Part shown: positions 7,294 through 14,923 of the stretch, one piece after another
Numbering within the stretch: the stretch's first letter is position 1
Layout: each line of letters starts with the position of its first letter
Assembly (NCBI GenBank): GCA_003229495.1
Contig: QIEB01000357.1
Coordinates: 1-15,408 of the forward strand
Origin: Flammeovirgaceae bacterium
GTDB lineage: Bacteria > Bacteroidota > Bacteroidia > Cytophagales > Cyclobacteriaceae
DNA length: 15,408 bases
Direction of reading: 5' to 3'
Position numbers and translations under genes: made by a program
Notes under the pieces: generated by a model
The model's input: the letters and a program-made list of their open reading frames with translations, nothing else
Told to the model about the DNA's origin: nothing
Databases searched by the model: none

Positions 7294-8620
7294 CCTGGTA
7301 TATGCTCTGAAATGCTTTTCTGTAATTAATGTCTTTGCCTGGGAATATTGAAGCAAATGTCACCGTATCTGAAACCCCATGTTGGAACCGCCGTTTTTTA
7401 TAAACCGGCATATCCATCCCCGTGATGGCTTTGATCCCTGATGAGACAATCTCTCCTTTGAGACCGTACAATTCCTCATGTTTCCACCCGGTCATTTCGA
7501 TGAATGGAATTCCTTCGGCTATTTCAATTAAATTGGGCAAAGTATAGGGGCTGAATCCTTTAAATCCCAAATGGTCAGCCGGTGCATAAGTACGCATGTA
7601 GGCCCTGCTCAATCCACCGCTGTAGGTCATGGAGTGCTTCATTGAATCAATACCCCAGCCTTCCTGATAAAGCAGTAGATTGTTGAGTACGCTTTTTATG
7701 GTTAGCTCAGGGTTTTCCTCAATGGGGTAGTCCTTTAAGTTCTCATCTCCGCCATCACCGTCTATCATGAATTTCCATTGCGGATACTTTTCTCGAATCG
7801 CGGTGAGCAATGCGTAGTTCATGGTGGCTGATTGAATATCAAGGGGCTTGTAATCCTCTACAATCTGCAATGTGCCTTCCCAGTCCAGATCAGAGGAGTC
7901 TATTTCCAGTGGTTCCAGAAATAACCCAAGACCCAGGTTGTTTAAAAACTCCCGGGCCTGCTGAAGATCTTCCCCTTTGCCATCTACACTCAAGGTAAAG
8001 GCCTTAAGTCTGGAGGGGCTTTCGCCAATTTCCAACAAAGCATGGTAGGTAAGAAGGAATACAGATCCACTGTCAATGCCGGCAGAAAAACTTACCCCAA
8101 TGGGGCCTGTAGTGGCAATATGTTTAAGCCACTTTTTTATTTCATCGTACAAACAGCCCATGTATAATCTGCCAATGGTTTCTTTACTTTCGCTCAAATA
8201 TTTATTTCGTATGGGGGTAAAAAACCTGGTATAAGCGGGATTTGGGTCCGGACAGCCCAGCAGCTCAATTTTGGTAACATAGTGTGCCGGCGCCATTCGG
8301 GTATAGGAGGGGTGGAATTGATCATCCAATCCTTCTTTTTTCAGGTAGTTGAAAATTGTATCTATTCGCTCTGCCAGGATCAGACAGGGTCCTGCTGACA
8401 ATTTGGCGATAAAATAGCGGATGGGTCGGCCTATTGAACGCGCGATCCGTACTGTTTTTCCTTCAACAGCCACCAAGGCAAATTGACCGTCAATTTTCCG
8501 GATCTGCTCCGGATCTTCCGTCAGGATCGCTTTTCGTGCCTCCTCCACACTCATATTATAGATTTCATTTTTATCCGGGTCCATAAGATCTACCACTCTC
8601 GACACATATTCCTGATTCAT
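7283..8620 (-). CDS. Asparagine-synthetase-like ATP-dependent amide ligase lacking the glutaminase cysteine
   Basis: 445 residues. The C-terminal synthetase domain is recognisable: the PP-loop SFSAGIDSGS (177-186, matching SGGxDS), GDGGDE (288-293, the pyrophosphate-binding GxGxDE equivalent) and KKRRFQHG (408-415). The first ~120 residues resemble a shrunken class II glutamine amidotransferase (DGQFALVAVEGKTVRIARS, then RPIRYF), but the protein begins MNQEY, not MC, so the nucleophilic Cys that frees ammonia from glutamine is absent. The enzyme would adenylate a carboxylate and use free ammonia or another amine, as beta-lactam synthetases do. Genuine asparagine synthesis is less likely. It sits 30 bases after the CRTAC1 lipoprotein gene and overlaps the radical SAM gene by 11 bases, which suggests a joint pathway. 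The substrate is unknown. Confidence 0.85.
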   Translation of the reverse strand: MNQEYVSRVVDLMDPDKNEIYNMSVEEARKAILTEDPEQIRKIDGQFALVAVEGKTVRIARSIGRPIRYFIAKLSAGPCLILAERIDTIFNYLKKEGLDDQFHPSYTRMAPAHYVTKIELLGCPDPNPAYTRFFTPIRNKYLSESKETIGRLYMGCLYDEIKKWLKHIATTGPIGVSFSAGIDSGSVFLLTYHALLEIGESPSRLKAFTLSVDGKGEDLQQAREFLNNLGLGLFLEPLEIDSSDLDWEGTLQIVEDYKPLDIQSATMNYALLTAIREKYPQWKFMIDGDGGDENLKDYPIEENPELTIKSVLNNLLLYQEGWGIDSMKHSMTYSGGLSRAYMRTYAPADHLGFKGFSPYTLPNLIEIAEGIPFIEMTGWKHEELYGLKGEIVSSGIKAITGMDMPVYKKRRFQHGVSDTVTFASIFPGKDINYRKAFQSIYQDAG

Positions 8621-8650
8621 AATAATGTTGTTTAAACTCGATTAGATAAT

Positions 8651-10354
8651 TTATTGTTTTTTGATTCCGAATCCTTTTTTAATGGAAAGATACTGATCAC
8701 TCATAATATTTTTAATGATGTCCTTCTCTCCATTTGTCCAATGCACTTCAATGCGCTCGATTAGATGATGTTTTCCAAGTCCGAAGTGAAGTCTAGGGTC
8801 GCTACTGGAAAGATAACCTGTAGAACCTTGACTTACCCGTACAAATATTTCATCACCAGCGGTCAGAATTACTTTGGTGCCTACAATTGATGACCCATCT
8901 TTGGGTTCCAGCAGGGTCAATCCCACCCAGTGATTGCCATTTTCTACTTGGTTTTGCAACAACGCCGCACCCGCTCCTGGTTCTATATGTGAAACAATCA
9001 CGTCCATATCTCCATCATTGTCATAATCCAGCACCGCAGCGCCTCTTCCTGAGTGCTTTTCTTGAAAATAGCTGCCGCTTTTTTTGCCGATGTTATGAAA
9101 TCGGCCGTTTCCATCATTTTCCAGCAATAATGGTGGCTGAAGGATCAGTTCTTCAGCGGTTCCGTTTGCGGAAAAAATATCCAGGTCCCCATCGTTATCA
9201 AAGTCAAAAAGTGCAGCTGCCCATCCACCTATCCCTTTAAAATGGCTGCCAATTCCGCTGGCAAAGGTAATATCCTGGAATATTCCACCTCCTGTGTTTC
9301 GGTACAAAGAGCCATATTTCAGATCGGTAACCAGAATGTCTACCAGTCCGTCCCCGTTGACATCTCCTATGGTACCATGCATAGAGCCGGTAGCACTACC
9401 TTCACTGTTTACCGCCACCCCGCTGAGCACGCCAACTTCTTCAAAATAGTTGCCGGCATTTTGGAACAAAAAGTTCGGCTGATGGTCATTACTTTGAAAT
9501 ATATCCAAATCTCCATCATCATCAACATCAAATGCGGTGAGCCCCATGCACTTCGATTCAGGGAAAAAAAGACCGGAACCTTCAGTAACTTCCTTAAAAG
9601 TGCCATCTTGTTGCTGTTCATATAATAGTGTGGCCTGTCCATTATATTCTGAGGGATGAGGCATGATTGACGGGTCAGGTGTCGAACGGTGGTCCGGGTC
9701 AAAAGCCAGGAAGTTGCCAACCACAATATCTGTCAACCGGTCCTGGTTATAGTCCATAAATGCTACACTAACGCTCCATTTTGTAAAACCATTTAAGGTT
9801 TGCGGCCCTTCCAATGCTAATTTTTTAGTAACATCGCTAAAAGTGCCGTCCCCATTATTCAGATAAAAGACATTTGGACCGTAGTTGGCCAGATAAATGT
9901 CCGTATCTCCATCTGCATCGAAATCTGCTACTCCGGCGGCCATACTCCACTGACTATTATCCACACCGGCCTGCCGGCTTACATCAGAAAAGGTGCCATC
10001 CCCGTTGTTCCGGAACAGTTTGTTGGTTGAATTGAGGTTGTCCTTTCCGTCCGGTCGACTAATACCTTCCAGATAGGTTCCATTGAGCAAATAGATATCA
10101 TAAAAGCCGTCTTGGTCATAATCAAGTATAGATATACCGGAGCCGCTGCTTTCCATGATGTTTTCATAACTATTGTCTCCGAATGTATATTCAAAATCAA
10201 TTCCTGATTGCGCAGTAACATTTTCAAATACCGTGGTATTTGGTTGATCCTGACCGTTCGAGCAACCAGCTAGTAGCAAAAAAATACAAATCCATGCTTT
10301 AGGCACTGAGTAAAGAGGGTTCTTGCTGGTAGCTGTCACTAATTGACTACTCAT
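8651..10354 (-). CDS. CRTAC1 family lipoprotein (FG-GAP/VCBS repeats + ASPIC/UnbV)
   Basis: 567 residues. A signal peptide with lipobox LLAGC puts the lipidated cysteine at residue 31. It opens with FENVTAQSGIDFEY, the usual start of the family, followed by calcium-loop repeats at 78 (DYDQDGFYD), 144 (DFDADGDTD), 201 (degenerate, DYNQDRLTD), 276, 331, 384 and 443 (DYDNDGDMD): seven blades, as expected of a beta-propeller. The ASPIC/UnbV domain fills ~488-550, with the hallmark STGYLSSSDPRLHFGLG and VHWTNG. The length is typical for CRTAC1 proteins. It should be anchored in the outer membrane, facing the periplasm or the surface. It is the first gene of a three-gene minus-strand unit, with a good promoter match upstream at 10381-10411. 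The molecular role is not established; the name UnbV comes from homologues in enediyne clusters. Confidence 0.9.
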   Translation of the reverse strand: MSSQLVTATSKNPLYSVPKAWICIFLLLAGCSNGQDQPNTTVFENVTAQSGIDFEYTFGDNSYENIMESSGSGISILDYDQDGFYDIYLLNGTYLEGISRPDGKDNLNSTNKLFRNNGDGTFSDVSRQAGVDNSQWSMAAGVADFDADGDTDIYLANYGPNVFYLNNGDGTFSDVTKKLALEGPQTLNGFTKWSVSVAFMDYNQDRLTDIVVGNFLAFDPDHRSTPDPSIMPHPSEYNGQATLLYEQQQDGTFKEVTEGSGLFFPESKCMGLTAFDVDDDGDLDIFQSNDHQPNFLFQNAGNYFEEVGVLSGVAVNSEGSATGSMHGTIGDVNGDGLVDILVTDLKYGSLYRNTGGGIFQDITFASGIGSHFKGIGGWAAALFDFDNDGDLDIFSANGTAEELILQPPLLLENDGNGRFHNIGKKSGSYFQEKHSGRGAAVLDYDNDGDMDVIVSHIEPGAGAALLQNQVENGNHWVGLTLLEPKDGSSIVGTKVILTAGDEIFVRVSQGSTGYLSSSDPRLHFGLGKHHLIERIEVHWTNGEKDIIKNIMSDQYLSIKKGFGIKKQ

Positions 10355-10363
10355 TAACTTGTA

Positions 10364-10394
10364 TTTGCAATTTAATTAAGCAAATTTAAGTTGA
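10364..10394 (+). promoter_or_regulatory. Candidate divergent promoter for the Nramp-like/sulfatase pair
   Basis: On the plus strand TTTG (10364-10367) is followed after 19 bases by TAAGTTGA (10387-10394), matching four of the six fixed positions of TAnnTTTG. The predicted start site is ~20 bases before the ATG at 10419. The -7 box shares two bases with the -7 box of the minus-strand promoter, so the two promoters would compete for polymerase. Confidence 0.35.
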
Positions 10395-10411
10395 CCACCG
10401 AATCGTGTAAA
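10381..10411 (-). promoter_or_regulatory. Bacteroidota-type promoter for the CRTAC1-ligase-radical SAM operon
   Basis: Reading the minus strand, TTTA (10411-10408) is a 3/4 match to the -33 TTTG box. It is followed after exactly 19 bases by TAAATTTG (10388-10381), a full match to the -7 consensus TAnnTTTG. Transcription would begin about 20 bases before the ATG at 10354, a sensible leader. This is the best promoter match I found in the window. Confidence 0.55.
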
Positions 10412-10418
10412 TATAGCC

Positions 10419-11657
10419 ATGAAAAAACTTATTGCTTTTCTGCTTTCCATTGGCCCTGGCATATTTTGTATCGGATATACTGTAGGTACCGGTAGTGTTA
10501 CTTCCATGGCCAAATCAGGCAGCCAATACGGCTCCCAGCTGCTATGGGTTTTAGCGCTTAGTTGTTTTTTTTCCTGGCTATTGATGGAGGCATATGGCCG
10601 TTATGCGGTGGTTACCGGCCGCACCGCCATAAATAGTTTCAGAACGGAAATTAAATTTGGCAAGCTGGTGGCGATACTGGTTATTGTCGGTATAGTGATC
10701 GGTCAGTGGAATTCGCTTTCAGGGATTGTGGGTCTCAGCGCAAATGCCATATACGAGGTGGTTAGGCTTTTTATTCCCCAGCTGGATAGTGAAAATTATT
10801 GGGCGGTTTTAGGGATTGCAATATTTATATTGATAATAATGTATGCGCTGCTGATTATAGGCAAATACTCTTTTTTTGAAAAGGCCCTAATCTTGTTTGT
10901 AACCATAATGGGTGTGTCCTTTATTGTCTCCATGTTTATTGTGCTGCCCCCCGGTGGAGATATAATTAAAGGGTTCGTTCCAATTATTCCCCCCGGCGGT
11001 AACCTGATGGTGGCAGCTTTTGTAGGAACTACCATGGCGGCTCCAACCTTTGTGGTACGGCCTCTTTTAATGAAAGGAAAGGGGTGGGGCAAGGAAAATA
11101 TAAAAGACCAGGCCAGGGATTCTTTGTCCTCGGCAATCCTGATGTTCACTATAAGCGCTTCAATTATGATTACCGCCATGGGGACCATGTATTATAAAGG
11201 ATTGACCATAGATAGAGTAATAGACATGGTAAACACCCTGGAGCCGGTAGCAGGAAAATTTGCGGTGGGCCTCTTTATGACTGGTGCCTTAAGTGCCGGT
11301 ATATCCTCGGTGTTTCCGATATTAATGGTGGCCCCTCTTTTGATCGCTGATTTTAAGAAAGGTGAATTTGATATAAAATCAAACCTTTTTAAAGGCCTGT
11401 CAGCGGTAGCATGTGTGGTAGGTTTGTCTGTACCGGTACTCGGTGCAAATCCCATAAGTGCTCAAATTGCCACTCAGGTAGCCAATGTTTTCGTGCTGCC
11501 TTTGGTCATCGGTGGAATTTTCTATTTAGTAAATCAAAAGGATGTGATGGGACATCATAGGCCGGGTATATTGTTTAACATAGGTTTAATTTTAGCATTT
11601 GGGTTCTCCTGTATAATATCTTTCATTGGATTCCAGGCTTTAAGAGAACTGATTTAG
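10419..11657 (+). CDS. Nramp-superfamily transporter without the canonical metal-binding motifs
   Basis: 412 residues, about 11 membrane helices. The overall pattern is Nramp: GPGIFCIGYT in helix 1, GSQYGSQLLW leading into helix 2, a VVTGRTAINSF loop and a GTTM motif in helix 6. Canonical metal carriers have DPGN in helix 1 and MPH in helix 6. Here the matching stretches read GTGS (23-26, after an extra Val) and MAAP (206-209), so the Asp, Asn, Met and His ligands are all missing. It belongs to the superfamily but probably does not carry transition metals as Nramp does; Mg2+, another cation or an organic solute is possible. The gene starts at ATG after a 64-bp divergent intergenic region and is followed 10 bases later by the sulfatase gene, so the two are almost certainly cotranscribed. 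Confidence 0.8.
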   Translation: MKKLIAFLLSIGPGIFCIGYTVGTGSVTSMAKSGSQYGSQLLWVLALSCFFSWLLMEAYGRYAVVTGRTAINSFRTEIKFGKLVAILVIVGIVIGQWNSLSGIVGLSANAIYEVVRLFIPQLDSENYWAVLGIAIFILIIMYALLIIGKYSFFEKALILFVTIMGVSFIVSMFIVLPPGGDIIKGFVPIIPPGGNLMVAAFVGTTMAAPTFVVRPLLMKGKGWGKENIKDQARDSLSSAILMFTISASIMITAMGTMYYKGLTIDRVIDMVNTLEPVAGKFAVGLFMTGALSAGISSVFPILMVAPLLIADFKKGEFDIKSNLFKGLSAVACVVGLSVPVLGANPISAQIATQVANVFVLPLVIGGIFYLVNQKDVMGHHRPGILFNIGLILAFGFSCIISFIGFQALRELI

Positions 11658-11667
11658 ATTTTTCACT

Positions 11668-13179
11668 ATGAATAGTTACCCAATCAAGTCAGCCATATTG
11701 ATATTGATCAGTTTATTTCTGGTTCAGTGCCAACAAAAAACCGATGAGGCTTACACCGGAGCAGATGTTCCTAATATTGTAGTGATCATTTCAGATGACC
11801 ACGGCTTGGAACTGGGGAGTTATGGACATCCACTGGTAAAAACCCCCAACATTGACCAGTTGGCGTCCCATGGTACCAGGTTTGTAAACGCCTTTGCTAC
11901 TACTGCCAGTTGCAGCGCCAGCCGATCTGTTATTCTTACAGGACTCTTCAATCATCGGAATGCACAATATGGGCATACCCATGATTATCACCATTTTTCC
12001 AGTTACCCGGACATAAAAAGTCTTCCAGTGCTGCTTCGTACTGCAGGTTACAGATCAGCTTGTATCGGTAAAAAGCACGTGGAGCCAAAAAGTGTTTATG
12101 ATTTTGATGTGGAAATACCCGGTAATCAACGCAACGGGGTAATTATGGCTGAAACAGCGAGACAGTTTATTGAAGAAAGTAAAGGCCAGCCTTTCTTCCT
12201 ATATTTTGCTACCTCAGACCCGCATCGTGGCGGTGGATTATCGGCCGGTGGAAACCAGAACGGGGAAGCGCTGGGAGCAATCAACGGGTTTGGCAATACC
12301 GATGAAGGTTATGAAGGTATCGAAGAGACCATTTACGACACTACGGATATTGTGGTGCCCGGGTGGCTTCCTGATAATGCCACCGCCAAACTGGAGCTTG
12401 CACAATATTATCAATCAATTTCCAGGGTGGATTTTGGAGTGGGTCATTTGATGGAAGTGCTTAAGGAAACAGGCAATTATGACAATTCAGTAATCATATA
12501 CATGTCGGACCACGGGCCGGCATTCGCGGGAGCAAAGACTACAGTTTATGACCCGGGGCTTAGAACACCTTTAATAGTAAAGATGCCGGGGCAGATAGAG
12601 TCCAGGGTAACTGAAGCCATGGTACATTGGCCGGACATAACTCCCACACTACTGGAAATTGCAGCAGTAGATGCGCCTGTATATAAACAGCACATTGGGG
12701 CTCCATCCATCAGGGAGAAATTTGACTTTCCCCAAACGCATGGGTTGCATGGTAAATCTTTTCTGGAAGTGCTGAAAGGCGCTGATGATACAAATTTCCA
12801 TACCATATATGCATCCCATACTTTCCATGAGATCCAGATGTATTATCCTATGCGGGTAGTGCGTGATAAAAAATACAAGCTCATCTGGAACATAGCCAAC
12901 GGATTGCCATTTCCCTTTTCCACTGATCTGTGGGCCTCAGGTACCTGGCAGTGGGTCTATAAAAAGGGACCAGAGGCACAGTATGGTCCGCGTACTGTAC
13001 AACAATATATCCATAGGGATGAATTCGAGCTGTTTGATATAGAAAAGGATCCCCTTGAGTCAAAAAATCTAGCTCAAGACCCTAACTATGCCGGGATACT
13101 TGAATCATATAAAATTAAGCTAAAGGAATTTCAGGTTCGCACATCCGATCCCTGGGTTAGTAAATGGATCTATAAATAG
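11668..13179 (+). CDS. Exported sulfatase, heparan N-sulfatase (SGSH)-like
   Basis: 503 residues. The signal sequence has Cys21 after LVQ, a possible but imperfect lipobox. Sulfatase motifs: NIVVIISDDHG with metal-binding Asp43/Asp44; CSASR (82-86), where Cys82 is converted to formylglycine by a maturase (CxAxR variant of CxPxR); IGKKHV (133-138); SDHG (280-283). Several details follow human SGSH closely: TGLFNHRNAQYGHTHDYHHF, KSLPVLL, KKHVEPKSVYDFD, FFLYFATSDPHRGG, MYYPMRVVRD, and SDPWV near the end. That points to removal of a sulfate from a glucosamine-type or other glycan sugar outside the cytoplasm. The exact linkage cannot be read from the sequence. No sulfatase-maturing enzyme is in the window. 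It lies directly downstream of the Nramp-like gene and converges with dgoK. Confidence 0.9.
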   Translation: MNSYPIKSAILILISLFLVQCQQKTDEAYTGADVPNIVVIISDDHGLELGSYGHPLVKTPNIDQLASHGTRFVNAFATTASCSASRSVILTGLFNHRNAQYGHTHDYHHFSSYPDIKSLPVLLRTAGYRSACIGKKHVEPKSVYDFDVEIPGNQRNGVIMAETARQFIEESKGQPFFLYFATSDPHRGGGLSAGGNQNGEALGAINGFGNTDEGYEGIEETIYDTTDIVVPGWLPDNATAKLELAQYYQSISRVDFGVGHLMEVLKETGNYDNSVIIYMSDHGPAFAGAKTTVYDPGLRTPLIVKMPGQIESRVTEAMVHWPDITPTLLEIAAVDAPVYKQHIGAPSIREKFDFPQTHGLHGKSFLEVLKGADDTNFHTIYASHTFHEIQMYYPMRVVRDKKYKLIWNIANGLPFPFSTDLWASGTWQWVYKKGPEAQYGPRTVQQYIHRDEFELFDIEKDPLESKNLAQDPNYAGILESYKIKLKEFQVRTSDPWVSKWIYK

Positions 13180-13197
13180 CAATAAGCTGCCAGCTGG

Positions 13198-14178
13198 TTA
13201 GAGGGTTTTTAAAAATTGCATTTGGCCTAGCCAGCACAGATTATCCAGGGTAATCTTATTAACAAATATTGTGGAATCCGACCACCCAAATTCATCCATT
13301 CCCAATTCATAAAGTGGTTTTAATTTGCCCGTGGCACAAATGATCTTTTTCAGTTTTCTATGTTGCACAAGGTCTGTAAGTTCGGTCCCAATGCACATGC
13401 CACTCAAGAGGTAAAAATTACCATCTTTCCGGCCTCTACCGAGAACTTGATTAGCCCTGATACCAAAAAGAATATGCAAAAAATTATCATTCTGGCTAAG
13501 AGCGATTCCCTCTCTGAACGATTTTTTGTGGTCTTCTGATAAATTACCTGAAGCAACTGATTCCTTTAAAATGCTATACTTTCTGAGAAGTTCAAATATT
13601 TCACCGGTCATAAACGATTTGAAGCTGTGAATCGCTTTAGACTCAATAAAAATATGCTTGGAATGTGTCCCTGGCAATATGCAAACACAATCATCGATGT
13701 TGATGCTGCTCGCGAGCCCTATAATTTGAACTTCTTCACCCCGTATTATGTCTTTCCCGTTGGTTAAACCAGAGATAAGCATCAGATCATGGGGGAAATC
13801 TTTGCTTGAAGGGATTTTCTTATATATCAGATCTTCTCCCCGGATACTAAAGGGCACCTTGGCGTAGGGTAACTCCTCCATTCCTATGGACGAAGAAGCC
13901 ATCCCTGAAATTATCACTGGGATATTCTGTAGACTTAACTTCAATTTATCTGAAATATGGGTAATGGCCTTTTGCAGATACTGTTGAAAAAACCTGCTTC
14001 TGTCGGTGTGATTGCTTTTTGAATTCCATTGGGTGAACATTTTCTTGACCCCCATTTCTGAAAAGAAATGCGCCTTAATATTGCCAGATTTCTTGTGGGT
14101 TAATGTTAGCCTGAAGGAGGAAGTACCCCAGTCACAACCCAAAAAATAGGCCTCCAAATTTTGTAACTGAGCAATCAT
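13198..14178 (-). CDS. dgoK: 2-dehydro-3-deoxygalactonokinase (DgoK family)
   Basis: 326 residues from the ATG at 14178, which overlaps the eda stop as ATGA. The frame is open further upstream to a TTG at 14322, but that region lies wholly inside eda and adds no DgoK sequence. DgoK motifs: CDWGTSSFRL (15-24, first phosphate-binding loop), ISGMASSSIGMEELPYAKVP (~91-110), RGEEVQIIG, LPGTHSKH, and KSFMTGEIFELL. The enzyme phosphorylates 2-keto-3-deoxy-galactonate (or a related keto-deoxy acid) at C6 with ATP in the cytoplasm. The next step is cleavage to pyruvate and glyceraldehyde 3-phosphate by the aldolase encoded just upstream. Sugar specificity (KDGal or KDG) cannot be told from the sequence. 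The length is slightly above the ~290 residues of the E. coli enzyme. Confidence 0.88.
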   Translation of the reverse strand: MIAQLQNLEAYFLGCDWGTSSFRLTLTHKKSGNIKAHFFSEMGVKKMFTQWNSKSNHTDRSRFFQQYLQKAITHISDKLKLSLQNIPVIISGMASSSIGMEELPYAKVPFSIRGEDLIYKKIPSSKDFPHDLMLISGLTNGKDIIRGEEVQIIGLASSINIDDCVCILPGTHSKHIFIESKAIHSFKSFMTGEIFELLRKYSILKESVASGNLSEDHKKSFREGIALSQNDNFLHILFGIRANQVLGRGRKDGNFYLLSGMCIGTELTDLVQHRKLKKIICATGKLKPLYELGMDEFGWSDSTIFVNKITLDNLCWLGQMQFLKTL

Positions 14179-14825
14179 TGCAGGGCTGAACGGGCACTCA
14201 TTACGTTTTCCACCAATCTTTTGGATAGATCGGTAATCACTGAAAAATTTTCGGATTGAACAGCCTCTGGTGGGATCAGAGAGGATCCTATGCCTATCGC
14301 GTGTGCACCTGCAAGGAACCAATCACCGGCATTGTCTGGAGTAACTCCACCTGTTGGTATTAGTTTAATTCCCTTTAGTGGGCCCTGAATGGCACGGAAG
14401 TAGGGGAGACCATGAATATCTGCCGGAAACAACTTGACCATATCCGCGCCGGATTCATGGGCCATAAGAATTTCAGTTGGAGAAAATGCACCCATGAAAA
14501 CCGGTACCTGGTACTGGTGGGCTGTAGCCACAATTTCCGGTTTCACCACAGGGGTCACCAGAAACTTTGCCCCCGCATTAATGGCATCTTTGGCCATGAC
14601 AGCATCCAATACGGTTCCTGCGCCTATCAGGCTGGAGCTATTTTCTGAAGCAATCTTTGCAATAAATTGTAAAGCATTAGGTGTATTCAGGGTTATCTCC
14701 CAAGTACACACTCCACCGGCTTGTAAAGAATCAATCACTTTCATGATGTGATCTGGGGTCTGCATCCTGATAATAGACACCACTCCAGTTTCAAGGATCT
14801 TGTTCAAAATTTCACTCCGGAGCAT
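14175..14825 (-). CDS. eda: KDPG/KDPGal aldolase (2-dehydro-3-deoxy-phosphogluconate aldolase)
   Basis: 216 residues, class I aldolase of the Eda/DgoA family, full length. Visible functional residues: Glu43 in WEITLNTPNA (general acid/base), GAGTVLD (68-74), VTPVVKPEI (90-98), the Schiff-base Lys131 in MVKLFPAD (129-136), and the phosphate-binding PTGGV (157-161). It cleaves 2-keto-3-deoxy-6-phosphogluconate or its galactonate epimer to pyruvate and glyceraldehyde 3-phosphate. The ATGA overlap with the kinase gene argues that the DgoK product is its substrate, and that the pair serves a DeLey-Doudoroff-type or uronate pathway. The gene starts at ATG 98 bases after the racemase-family gene on the same strand. 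I saw no clear promoter in those 98 AT-rich bases, so one operon is likely. Confidence 0.93.
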   Translation of the reverse strand: MLRSEILNKILETGVVSIIRMQTPDHIMKVIDSLQAGGVCTWEITLNTPNALQFIAKIASENSSSLIGAGTVLDAVMAKDAINAGAKFLVTPVVKPEIVATAHQYQVPVFMGAFSPTEILMAHESGADMVKLFPADIHGLPYFRAIQGPLKGIKLIPTGGVTPDNAGDWFLAGAHAIGIGSSLIPPEAVQSENFSVITDLSKRLVENVMSARSALQ

Positions 14826-14923
14826 ATGATTAGTGGCCTTTAAAATTTTTTGTTAAAATGTCAGTTTGAAAATTTCAGGAATTATAAAAATAGGAGTTTT
14901 TAAAGAATAATGAGGCTTTAAAT

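Noticed and set aside
7294..7356. An N-terminal extension of the radical SAM gene by 21 codons from a TTG at 7356.
   Set aside because: It would overlap the upstream ligase gene by 74 bases and adds no recognisable domain sequence; the ATG at 7293 gives an 11-base overlap.
13186..13240. The CCAGCTGG palindrome and T-run between the sulfatase and dgoK ends as a bidirectional terminator.
   Set aside because: The stem is short and the T-run is separated from it by several bases and lies within dgoK.
14179..14322. An N-terminal extension of dgoK by 48 codons from a TTG at 14322.
   Set aside because: The extension lies entirely inside eda, is rich in Arg/Cys as an out-of-frame shadow would be, and the ATG at 14178 forms a standard ATGA overlap.
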